Source of the DNA: Chitinophagaceae bacterium
Lineage (GTDB): Bacteria; Bacteroidota; Bacteroidia; Chitinophagales; Chitinophagaceae
Reading direction: 5' to 3'
Assembly (NCBI GenBank): GCA_019454915.1
Contig: JACFNM010000202.1
Span: 1 to 6,858, forward strand
Length of the DNA: 6,858 bases
The notes below the pieces were generated by a model. The model searched no databases, was not told where the DNA came from, and worked only from the letters and a program-made list of their open reading frames with translations. Each line of letters begins with the position of its first letter. The stretch's first letter is position 1. A program made the position numbers and the translations under genes. Of this stretch, positions 1-6,100 are shown piece by piece.

Positions 1-1
1 A

Positions 2-760
2 GCATGCAGGGTACAACGTAATACCGGTATTGATACAACAGCGTCTTCGCTGATGACACAAGGCCCACTATGGGGAGCTGTATGGCAACAGAAGGCGGCC
101 GAATATAAAGCTCTTTGCTTCCAGGCTTATAATACTGCGAGGATACAACTCGATGCCATATTGAAAGAACAACACAACAAACCACTTGCATTGGTTACCG
201 ATATTGATGAAACCATTCTGGATAATAGCCCCTACCAGGTACACAGCGCATTGAAAAATGAAGAATATTCGGATTCTGCATGGATTGTATGGACCAAAAG
301 GATAGAATGTGATACGGTACCCGGTGGGTTAAGCTTCTTTCAATATGCTAAAAGCAAAGGGGTAAGTGTTTTTTATATTACCAACCGGCTGGAAGAAGAG
401 AGACCGCAAACCCTGAAGGAATTGCAACGCTGGGGTTTCCCGGATGCGGATAATGAACACCTGATACTGAAAACTGCAGGTTCGGCGAAGGGGCCGAGAC
501 GGGATATCGTTTCTGCTAACTATGATATCGTAATGTTATTCGGTGATAACCTGAGCGATTTCAGTTCAGTATTTGATAAAAAATCATTGGAAGAGAGAGA
601 TTCGCAGACAAAAGGCAATGCAGCTCTTTTTGGTTCAAAATTTATCGTATTACCCAATTTGATGTATGGTGACTGGGAGAGCGCATTGTATCAGTACCAG
701 CATAATCTACCCGTAAGAGAAAAGGAACAGACAATTATTAACGGGTTGAATAAATATTAA
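2..760 (+). CDS. 5'-nucleotidase / acid phosphatase, lipoprotein e(P4) family, 5'-partial
   Basis: HAD-superfamily phosphatase of the DDDD type, related to Haemophilus lipoprotein e(P4). That family removes phosphate from nucleotides such as NMN and other monoesters outside the cytoplasm. The frame is open to the left edge, so the true start lies outside the window. The first codons read Ala-Cys, consistent with the end of a lipobox, and the family's WxQxxAEYKAL-type helix follows. Counting from the internal ATG at position 53, motif I is DIDET (D50, D52), motif II is YITNR (T110), motif III is the Lys of KGPRR (K146), and motif IV is GDNLSDF (D165, D169). The ending FIVLPNLMYGDWESALY is also typical of the family. 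The ATG at 53 is rejected as the start because family homology continues upstream of it. The gene is followed by a 209-bp gap with its own promoter, so it is probably a separate transcription unit from the next genes. Substrate preference cannot be read from sequence. Confidence 0.9.
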   Translation, partial: ACRVQRNTGIDTTASSLMTQGPLWGAVWQQKAAEYKALCFQAYNTARIQLDAILKEQHNKPLALVTDIDETILDNSPYQVHSALKNEEYSDSAWIVWTKRIECDTVPGGLSFFQYAKSKGVSVFYITNRLEEERPQTLKELQRWGFPDADNEHLILKTAGSAKGPRRDIVSANYDIVMLFGDNLSDFSSVFDKKSLEERDSQTKGNAALFGSKFIVLPNLMYGDWESALYQYQHNLPVREKEQTIINGLNKY

Positions 761-801
761 AAGAGGGAGAGTAATCCGAATGAGGCTTTTACGGTTAAGT
801 A

Positions 802-817
802 ACCCATAAGAATGGGT
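802..817. other. short hairpin downstream of the e(P4)-type gene
   Basis: A perfect 6-bp stem (ACCCAT / ATGGGT) closes a 4-nt AAGA loop, 42 nt after the stop codon at 760. No T-run follows it, so it is not a standard intrinsic terminator. It could protect the mRNA 3' end or be chance. Confidence 0.25.
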
Positions 818-854
818 AGCATAACTACCATTCATTCCATAATAAAATCGTAAA

Positions 855-884
855 TTGAATAATCATTGTGTCCGGCTAATTTTG
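855..884 (+). promoter_or_regulatory. Bacteroidota-type promoter for the phosphoesterase-EEP-GH16 operon
   Basis: TTG at 855-857 and TAATTTTG at 877-884 are separated by 19 nt. This matches the Bacteroidota sigma-factor consensus of a -33 TTG and a -7 TANNTTTG. A transcript would begin near 890 and leave a leader of about 80 nt before the ATG at 970. The match is by eye. It sits in the only sizeable gap upstream of the three-gene operon, which supports it. Confidence 0.55.
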
Positions 885-906
885 AAACGGGCATGTTTAG
901 ATGTGG

Positions 907-926
907 TAAAGAGAGAAATCTCTTTA
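907..926 (+). promoter_or_regulatory. leader hairpin with GAAA tetraloop
   Basis: A perfect 8-bp stem (TAAAGAGA / TCTCTTTA) closes a GAAA loop of the GNRA class. It lies between the predicted transcription start near 890 and the ATG at 970. It would form in the 5' untranslated RNA of the operon, where it may affect RNA stability or protein binding. It lacks a following T-run, so a terminator or attenuator role is not supported. No known riboswitch is recognised. Confidence 0.4.
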
Positions 927-969
927 AAGGTGAACTGCCGATTATTGATAGCGCATAAAATGAATTAGA

Positions 970-2163
970 ATGATAGTCATTCCTCAAATATTGAAAGCCG
1001 GGAAACTCAGGTTAGTTGTGTCAATTATTACGGGCTTCTTTATTATAAATGCCACCGGCTATGCACAGGAGAAGATAAAGATCACCCACGGCCCCTATTT
1101 GCAGGCTATGACGGATTCCGGAGTAACGATTATCTGGACTACCAATAGGCCGGCAACGGGATGGGTTGAACTGGCGCCGGATGATGGCAGTCATTTTTAT
1201 CAGAAAGAACGGATCAAGTATTTCGATGCGGAAAACGGCCTCAAGAATGTGGGAACGGTACATCGTGTAGTTCTTAAAGAACTAAGGCCTGATACGCGCT
1301 ATCGCTATCGGGTCTATAGTCAGGAGGTGCTGAAGCACGAGTTCGTCAATGTACACTACGGAGATGTGGCAGCAACTGTTGTTTACAGGAGGCAACCCCT
1401 GGTCTTTACGACTCCGGGAAAGCCCGGACCCTTTGAATTTGCGGTAGTCAATGATATTCATCAGCGCAATGAGGTGATGAAGCAATTATTGAATCAGGCG
1501 GACTTATCTAAAATGGATTTTGTGGTATTTAACGGCGACATGATTAATGCTTCCATGAGTGAAGAGCAGGTATTCGGCGGTTTCATGGATTCGGCGATTG
1601 CATTATTTGCCAGTGAAAAACCCATGTATTATGCAAGAGGGAATCATGAAACGCGCGGACCTTTTGCTTCAGAATTCCCCAAATACTTTCCGGGCGTTGG
1701 CGGACGCCTGTATTATATGTTTACAAGAGGAGATGCGTGTTTTGTAGTACTGGATTGCGGGGAAGATAAACCCGATTCCGATATAGAATACAGTGGCATT
1801 ACCGATATGGACGCTTACCGGACGGAACAGGCGGAATGGCTGAAGGAAGCGGTGCAGACAGAGGCGTTTAAAAAAGCGAAATACAAAATTGCCATCAGCC
1901 ATATCCCTCCAACCGATGGGTGGCATGGAAACGTGGAGATAAAAAAGAAATGGGTTCCAGTCTTAAACGAAGCTGGACTTCATGTATTCATTGCAGCGCA
2001 CGAACACCGTCACAGAATGCAAAAGGCGGATGAGGCAATCAGGTTTCCTGTAATCATCAATTCAAACAATAATATAATTAGAGCAAGCATCTCGGAAAAA
2101 GAAGCACGGTTTCGTATTTTTGATGCAGCAGGAAAGTTAGTGGACGAATTGAAGCTACCATAA
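970..2163 (+). CDS. secreted calcineurin-like metallophosphoesterase with PAP-type N-terminal domain
   Basis: A secreted two-domain metallophosphoesterase, expected to hydrolyse phosphate mono- or diesters in the periplasm or outside the cell. Residues 1-32 form a Sec signal: basic K9/K12/R14, a hydrophobic stretch 15-28, and likely cleavage after GYA. Residues about 36-147 match the FN3-like N-domain of purple acid phosphatases (GPYLQ at 41-45, then the WTTN and RYRYRV segments). Residues about 155-385 are the catalytic domain. Its metal ligands appear to be D162 and H164 (DIH), D190 (GDMIN), N225 and H226 (GNHE), H311 (SHIPP) and H344/H346 (AHEH). The tyrosine ligand of true purple acid phosphatases (GDxxY) is replaced by N193, and motif I is DxH, not DxG. 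This is therefore probably a general metallophosphoesterase and not a purple Fe-tyrosinate enzyme. It is the first gene of an operon, with 21 nt to the next gene. The ATG at 970 is chosen because it gives a complete signal peptide. The substrate is unknown. Confidence 0.88.
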   Translation: MIVIPQILKAGKLRLVVSIITGFFIINATGYAQEKIKITHGPYLQAMTDSGVTIIWTTNRPATGWVELAPDDGSHFYQKERIKYFDAENGLKNVGTVHRVVLKELRPDTRYRYRVYSQEVLKHEFVNVHYGDVAATVVYRRQPLVFTTPGKPGPFEFAVVNDIHQRNEVMKQLLNQADLSKMDFVVFNGDMINASMSEEQVFGGFMDSAIALFASEKPMYYARGNHETRGPFASEFPKYFPGVGGRLYYMFTRGDACFVVLDCGEDKPDSDIEYSGITDMDAYRTEQAEWLKEAVQTEAFKKAKYKIAISHIPPTDGWHGNVEIKKKWVPVLNEAGLHVFIAAHEHRHRMQKADEAIRFPVIINSNNNIIRASISEKEARFRIFDAAGKLVDELKLP

Positions 2164-2184
2164 AAAAATATAGCGGATTATAGT

Positions 2185-3006
2185 ATGATGGATTGTGGAA
2201 AACAGATATTATTTGCTTTATTAGCGGGTTTAATGGTCTCAGCCATAAGTTCCTGTTCTTCTCCAAACGGTAGAGAAAAGGAATCGGGGACTGCCATTAA
2301 AGTAATGACCTATAATGTTCACCATTGCAATCCACCCGGTAAGCCTGATTTAATTGACGTATCCCTGATAGCTGCTGAAATAAAAAAACAGAAGCCTGAT
2401 GTAGTGGCGGTTCAGGAAGTGGATGTGGACACCAAAAGATCGGGTTCGATAAACCAGGCGAAACAATTGGCCGACGAGACAGATTTGGCATACTATTATT
2501 TCGGTAAAGCAATGGATTATGACGGAGGTGAATATGGCGTCCTGATTTTGTCGCGATTACCCTTGTCGGATATGAAAACATTCGCCCTGCCAATGGCGGA
2601 GGAAAAGGGGGGTGAACCGCGCGTATTGGCCACTGCTACGGTAACTGCATCCAACGGAAAGGCGTTTCGTTTTGGGAGCACCCACTTAGAAGCCTATAAT
2701 AAGGAAAGCCGGTTGTTGCAAATAAATGAAATCACGCGGATAGCCGGAGAAACATCCTTACCTTTTGTCGTGGCAGGTGATTTTAATGCAACTGAAGAGG
2801 ACGAGGTAATTCAGATACTCGATAAAAACTTTACCCGTACCTGTCAGAACTGCCCTTCCACTTTTTGGGAAGAGGGAGAAACCGGCGCCATTGATTTTAT
2901 TGCTTTCAGACCCGCAGAGAAATTTTCGGTTTTAACTCACGAGGTAATACAGAACAAAGAAGCCTCGGATCATATGCCTGTCGTTGCCAGATTGGAACTA
3001 CAATAA
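2185..3006 (+). CDS. endonuclease/exonuclease/phosphatase (EEP) family lipoprotein
   Basis: A Mg2+-dependent hydrolase of the DNase I-like EEP superfamily, which cleaves phosphodiester or phosphomonoester bonds in nucleic acids, lipids or inositol phosphates. The N-terminus is a lipoprotein signal: hydrophobic residues 8-21 and lipobox I21-S22-S23-C24, placing the enzyme on a membrane facing the periplasm or the outside. EEP motifs occur in order: TYNVH (N44), AVQEVD (E78), a GVLILSR segment (118-124), STHLEAY (H167), GDFNAT (D199, N201), GAIDFI (D237) and SDHMP (D262, H263). All expected catalytic positions are present. A CxxC pair (C220, C223) just before the IDFI motif could form a disulfide. 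Two adjacent ATGs (2185 and 2188) make the start uncertain by one codon. The gene lies 21 nt after the phosphoesterase gene and just before the GH16 gene, so co-transcription is likely. An extracellular phosphatase or diesterase role is inferred from the export signal; the substrate cannot be told. Confidence 0.9.
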   Translation: MMDCGKQILFALLAGLMVSAISSCSSPNGREKESGTAIKVMTYNVHHCNPPGKPDLIDVSLIAAEIKKQKPDVVAVQEVDVDTKRSGSINQAKQLADETDLAYYYFGKAMDYDGGEYGVLILSRLPLSDMKTFALPMAEEKGGEPRVLATATVTASNGKAFRFGSTHLEAYNKESRLLQINEITRIAGETSLPFVVAGDFNATEEDEVIQILDKNFTRTCQNCPSTFWEEGETGAIDFIAFRPAEKFSVLTHEVIQNKEASDHMPVVARLELQ

Positions 3007-3030
3007 TTATAATTGTCAAAAAGATATTCA

Positions 3031-3825
3031 GTGAAAAATAAAATCTATTGGCTGATACCTGCTCTTGCTTTTTTGTTTGCATCTTGTACTGCCACGAGGA
3101 ATGCTCAACAAATGACGCTGAGCTGGGAAGAGAATTTCAATCAGCAAGATCATTTTGATACAGTTAGGTGGTCAAAAATTCCCCGTGGATACTCCGACTG
3201 GAATCGCCACATGAGTAATTTTGATAGTTGTTATGCCATGCGTGACGGTAAACTTATACTACGGGGTATCATCAACCACAGTGTACCGGAAGATACTGCG
3301 CGCTATATTACCGGAGGGGTATATACCAAAGATAAAGTGGCTTTTGGATTCGGGCGGCTGGATATCAGGGCCAAATTGAATGGTGCGCGTGGTGCATGGC
3401 CGGCTTTCTGGTTGCTGTCGCAGGGAATGAAATGGCCGGACGGAGGAGAGATAGACATCATGGAACGGTTAAACAGCGACTCTATCGCTTATCAGACCGT
3501 TCATTCGCATTATACCTACAATTTGAAAATGAAAAACCCCAAACAGGGTGCAACGGGTAAAATAGACCCCAACGATTTCAATACTTATTCGGTGGAACTC
3601 CATCCCGATAGTCTCGTATTCTTTATCAATAACATCAGAACCTTTTCCTATCCGAAAATACAGACGGATAAAGAAGGGCAGTTCCCTTTTGACCGGTACA
3701 AATATTATCTGCTGCTGGATATGCAACTGGGTGGCAGTTGGGTTGGAAAAGTATATACCGAAGATTTACCCGTAGAGATGGAAATTGACTGGGTAAGGTT
3801 TTATGAGTTTAAGAAAAAGAAGTAG
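3031..3825 (+). CDS. glycoside hydrolase family 16 lipoprotein (beta-glucanase-like)
   Basis: An exported GH16 endo-hydrolase acting on beta-linked polysaccharides. The family includes laminarinases, mixed-linkage glucanases, agarases and carrageenases. Numbering from a GTG at 3031, residues 1-18 are a lipoprotein signal (K2, K4, then a hydrophobic run) with lipobox F16-A17-S18-C19. The rest is one beta-jelly-roll domain. The catalytic signature is EIDIME: nucleophile E140, D142 and acid/base E145, preceded by the GAWPAFW segment (W123, W127). The six-residue spacing with inserted Met is the laminarinase-like bulged form, so a beta-1,3-glucanase is the first guess, but the substrate is not established. 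No carbohydrate-binding module is present. There is no ATG ahead of the lipobox. GTG 3031 is preferred because purine-rich AAAAAGA lies 6 nt upstream and the signal peptide is of normal length. TTG at 3013, 6 nt after the preceding stop, is the alternative and would add six residues. It is the last gene of the operon. Confidence 0.9.
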   Translation: MKNKIYWLIPALAFLFASCTATRNAQQMTLSWEENFNQQDHFDTVRWSKIPRGYSDWNRHMSNFDSCYAMRDGKLILRGIINHSVPEDTARYITGGVYTKDKVAFGFGRLDIRAKLNGARGAWPAFWLLSQGMKWPDGGEIDIMERLNSDSIAYQTVHSHYTYNLKMKNPKQGATGKIDPNDFNTYSVELHPDSLVFFINNIRTFSYPKIQTDKEGQFPFDRYKYYLLLDMQLGGSWVGKVYTEDLPVEMEIDWVRFYEFKKKK

Positions 3826-3834
3826 GATACCTAC
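3822..3834. terminator. small stem shared by two convergent stop codons
   Basis: GTAGG and CCTAC form a 5-bp stem with a 3-nt loop. The stem contains the TAG stop of the GH16 gene and the opposing TAG stop of the DUF2905 gene. A-rich sequence lies on the left and TTTC on the right. A weak bidirectional terminator is possible, but the stem is short and the T-run poor. Confidence 0.25.
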
Positions 3835-4052
3835 AATTTCTTAAACAGCCAGACCAGAAAAGACAGTACAATACTGAGCAGAATCATGGTGGTAATGGGA
3901 AAATAAAAACGAAAATTATCGCGTACTATACGGATATCTCCCGGCAGCCTGCCAATCCAGTTCATTTTATCATGAAAGAAATATACCAGGGCGCCTGCTA
4001 CCAGCAGAACGATACCTGCTACCATGATTATTTTTCCTGTATCTGCATTCAT
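3831..4052 (-). CDS. DUF2905 family small membrane protein
   Basis: A 73-residue protein with two membrane segments (about residues 8-26 and 50-69) joined by a short loop holding the family's GRLPGDI signature (34-40, after NWIG). The C-terminus ends in LFKKL. These features and the length match DUF2905, an uncharacterised family of small inner-membrane proteins found in many bacteria; no biochemical role is known. The second segment is followed by basic residues, and the G-D-I-R-I-V-R loop is charged. The gene converges on the GH16 gene with only 5 bp between their stops, so it is transcribed separately. No convincing TANNTTTG element was found in the sequence upstream of its ATG. Confidence 0.85.
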   Translation of the reverse strand: MNADTGKIIMVAGIVLLVAGALVYFFHDKMNWIGRLPGDIRIVRDNFRFYFPITTMILLSIVLSFLVWLFKKL

Positions 4053-4406
4053 GTTTATGTGGTGATTGTCATTCTTATTGAAGTCAATAGTATGTTATTT
4101 TATATGGAGCATATCGTAAATGATAAACTGTCCGGTATCAATTAGCACAGGAATACTTTCGACAAATTTATTTATTTCCAACCAAACCGGCCTTCCCAGC
4201 CGAGTCTCCCGGAGGGGGCTCGGAGCAATACGCGCATGCAATGTCAGGGTCAACCTGAATATCCCGGACTACTCAAACAGTTTTGGGAAAGTAATACAGC
4301 AATTCAACACATGATACATAAACAACGTACAGCCCGCGTGACGCATGAGCTAATGTAATAGGGCTTGACTGGCAAATGACCCTGGTTATTGGCAGCGAAT
4401 CATACA
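4053..4406. other. 354-bp gap without a supported gene (holds repeat copy A)
   Basis: This gap lies between the start of the DUF2905 gene and the 3' end of the restriction endonuclease gene. Its left part (4053-4190) is the upstream region of DUF2905, with no recognisable element. The middle is repeat copy A. The right part (4328-4406) is unique sequence downstream of the endonuclease, with no strong terminator. A 64-codon open frame at 4120-4314 on the plus strand crosses the repeat boundary, resembles no family known to me and is not called. Confidence 0.6.
4192..4327. repeat. 136-bp direct repeat, copy A (downstream of the restriction-modification genes)
   Basis: Aligns with 6101-6236 (copy B) at a constant offset of 1909 bp with no gap, at 103 of 136 identical positions by hand count. 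The ends are best conserved: the final 27 bp (through ACACxTGATACAxAAACAACG) and the block around GTCxCGxAGGGGGCTC near the left end. The middle (about 4241-4280) is the most diverged, and many differences are transitions. Similarity fades to the left of 4192 and stops sharply after 4327. Copy A can fold a 10-bp stem at 4200-4223 (CCGAG...CTCGG with two G-T pairs), but copy B does not keep it, so a conserved RNA structure is not supported. All frames examined carry stops, so it is treated as non-coding. Confidence 0.85.
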
Positions 4407-5147
4407 CTATTGTAATCCGTCACGCGAATTAAACTCAACCAGTTTCCTCCAGTCAATATTGCCAAAATCATCACAATATTGGTTTGAAAATTCTTTGGTG
4501 AACTTATTTATCATTTGCGCATAGGATTTCATGAAGTCATCGTTTTTCTCTTTGGCCATGTAGCCGAGCGGCTCGATGATTTCGACATAAAGATCTTTAT
4601 CACCTGAAATGAATTCCCAGAACTTCTGTCCGCAATATTTGAAGTGATCACCTTTATCCGGCTTATTGTCTCTACCATAACAACAGCCATTCACGGCTGT
4701 GATTACGAGCTGAGAGTTACTTGTTCGCAATGTCCTCTTGGCTGTTTTAAAGTCGGCAACCATTTTTTTAATCTGTGAACTGTTACCCCAATTCGGCCCC
4801 GATTTTATGGTAATGATGTAACGAATTCCGTCTTTGTCAAATTCAAGATCAATCCCGGTAATTCCGGATTTTTTACCTCCGTAAACCTTCTCATTAATAA
4901 AGATTGCGAGTCCTTCAAGCCAGTCGCCAAAGATTGTTTCTTCATTTGATGAAATATGTGCATCAACAATTCCTCTGACGATTTGTTCCGCGGTCAAAAC
5001 ATACTTTGCCTTGAATAAGTATGGATTCTTCCGTTTTAAAACCTGTGATAATTTTAAACTGTCAAGGCTCTGTATTCTTTTTAAGTGAAATGTCCCGATA
5101 TTCTTTTCAACGTACTGCGTAACGTCCTTTAGGTTTAGTTTTCTCAT
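4407..5147 (-). CDS. Type II restriction endonuclease, PmeII-like family
   Basis: A 246-residue protein I recognise as resembling the PmeII family of Type II restriction endonucleases; the cleavage site cannot be read from sequence. Family-like blocks are KRKNPYLFKAK (38-48), a helix with E78 in FGDWLEG (73-79), then GIDLEF (98-103) and YIITIKSGPNWGN (110-122), followed by FWEFISG and IIEPLGYMAKEKN. The GIDLEF-IKSG pair looks like a PD-(D/E)xK core with D100 and K115. The usual acidic residue two before the Lys is T113, so E102 or E78 may supply the missing carboxylate. The ATG at 5145-5147 lies inside the methyltransferase gene, giving a 41-nt overlap in another frame; family-like sequence begins right after it. 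This arrangement implies translational coupling, with the methyltransferase made first. No controller (C) protein gene is present. Base composition looks more AT-rich than the hydrolase operon, in line with transfer. Confidence 0.85.
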   Translation of the reverse strand: MRKLNLKDVTQYVEKNIGTFHLKRIQSLDSLKLSQVLKRKNPYLFKAKYVLTAEQIVRGIVDAHISSNEETIFGDWLEGLAIFINEKVYGGKKSGITGIDLEFDKDGIRYIITIKSGPNWGNSSQIKKMVADFKTAKRTLRTSNSQLVITAVNGCCYGRDNKPDKGDHFKYCGQKFWEFISGDKDLYVEIIEPLGYMAKEKNDDFMKSYAQMINKFTKEFSNQYCDDFGNIDWRKLVEFNSRDGLQ

Positions 5148-5985
5148 ACTTAACTTTTGGCTCCAAAAGATATAGTTCGACGGGCTTTAGCTGGTTCTTT
5201 ACCATCTCGTAATACTCAGGCATAATATCTATACCAATAGAATTTCTTTTCATTCGGTTGGCAACAACAAGCGTTGTTCCGCTACCCATGAATGGATCTA
5301 AAACTGTGTCATTTTCTCTTGTAAAAAGTTTTATAAACCATTGGGGGAGTTCCTCGGGAAAAGCAGCCGAATGATTTTTGTTGTTACACTCTGTTGCAAG
5401 ATGTAAAACGTTTGTCGGATAAGCCTTATCCCTGTCTAACCAATTTGAAATATTCTTCCCAAAGCCGCTGCCAACTTTCGAATTGTCTCTTACCTTGTCA
5501 GTATTTGATAGTTTTTTCAATCGTGTTTTAGCCCAATCACCCATTGGAACCATCACTTCCTCCTGATACATATTAAATTGTCTCTGCTTGTTAAATTGCA
5601 AAAGTCGCTCCCAACTGTCACGGAAACGATTTGGCCACTTTCCGGGATAACTATTTTTCTTATGCCAGATAAACTCTTCCGTCCACAGCCATCCCTGCTT
5701 TCGCATGGCTATTATTAGTTCCATCACATAAGTGCTCCGTTCTCCGTCAACCACTTTCTCTTTGATATTTAAAATAAAAGTTCCGGTCGGCTTTAATACT
5801 CTCAACAATTGCTCTGATATCGGTAAAAACCATCCAACATATTTGTCCGGGTGAATACCTCCGTATGTGTTTTTTCGTTGGTCGGCATAGGGAGGTGAGG
5901 TAACAATCAAATCTACCGAATTATCCGGTAGCCTGGTAAGTTCCACTCTGCTGTCGCCTAAAAATATATCTGTTGTTATCTCCAT
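5107..5985 (-). CDS. Type II DNA methyltransferase, class beta (probably N4-cytosine)
   Basis: An S-adenosylmethionine-dependent amino-methyltransferase that protects host DNA against the adjacent endonuclease. Motif order is that of class beta: catalytic motif IV TSPPY comes first (29-33, with VDLIV before it), a target-recognition stretch lies in the middle (about 110-195, including HKKNSYPGKWPNRFRDSWE), then motif X (FPEELPQWFIKLFT, 209-222) and the cofactor-binding motif I DPFMGSGTT (230-238). SPPY favours N4-methylcytosine, although N6-methyladenine enzymes with SPPY exist. The 292-residue length is normal and all key motifs are intact. The ATG at 5983-5985 is preceded by A-rich GAAAAATATGAATTT. 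A second upstream ATG at 5991-5993 is out of frame. The 3' end overlaps the endonuclease gene by 41 nt. The recognition sequence is unknown. Confidence 0.93.
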   Translation of the reverse strand: MEITTDIFLGDSRVELTRLPDNSVDLIVTSPPYADQRKNTYGGIHPDKYVGWFLPISEQLLRVLKPTGTFILNIKEKVVDGERSTYVMELIIAMRKQGWLWTEEFIWHKKNSYPGKWPNRFRDSWERLLQFNKQRQFNMYQEEVMVPMGDWAKTRLKKLSNTDKVRDNSKVGSGFGKNISNWLDRDKAYPTNVLHLATECNNKNHSAAFPEELPQWFIKLFTRENDTVLDPFMGSGTTLVVANRMKRNSIGIDIMPEYYEMVKNQLKPVELYLLEPKVKYEKTKPKGRYAVR

Positions 5986-6009
5986 AAATTCATATTTTTC
6001 AGGTACCTA

Positions 6010-6017
6010 CAAATGTA
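6010..6017 (-). promoter_or_regulatory. -7 element of a promoter for the methyltransferase-endonuclease pair
   Basis: On the minus strand this reads TACATTTG, a full match to the Bacteroidota -7 consensus TANNTTTG, 24 nt before the methyltransferase ATG. The nearest upstream TTG (complement of 6043-6045) is 25 nt away, longer than the usual 19-20, so the -33 element is poor. It lies outside repeat copy B, so the repeat does not appear to supply the promoter. Confidence 0.35.
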
Positions 6018-6100
6018 TCATTTTTATCGTTCCTACAGATTGCAAAGCCTTCAGAAATTGTCCACAAGATCTGCTCGTTCAGGAAGACGATAGCAGTCTT

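Noticed and set aside
1021..1263. Minus-strand open frame opposite the phosphoesterase gene, and similar frames at 1282-1485, 1669-1926, 2297-2593 and 3469-3726
   Set aside because: Antisense shadows of genes with complete catalytic motifs; none resembles a known family.
4053..4120. Promoter for the DUF2905 gene (TACTATTG and TTGACT on the minus strand)
   Set aside because: The -7 match has one mismatch and no correctly spaced TTG partner, so it is not distinguishable from AT-rich background.
4120..4314. 64-codon plus-strand open frame in the gap after DUF2905
   Set aside because: It crosses the repeat boundary, copy B has no matching frame of similar extent, and the peptide looks low in coding character.
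4192..4327. Repeat as a classical integron attC site
   Set aside because: No RYYYAAC or GTTRRRY core pair and no shared inverted symmetry: the hairpin in copy A and the palindrome in copy B are not common to both.
4558..4590. tRNA-like D-arm sequence (AGCCGAGCGGCT)
   Set aside because: It lies inside the endonuclease gene, encoding part of IIEPLGY, and no acceptor stem or T-arm can be placed around it.
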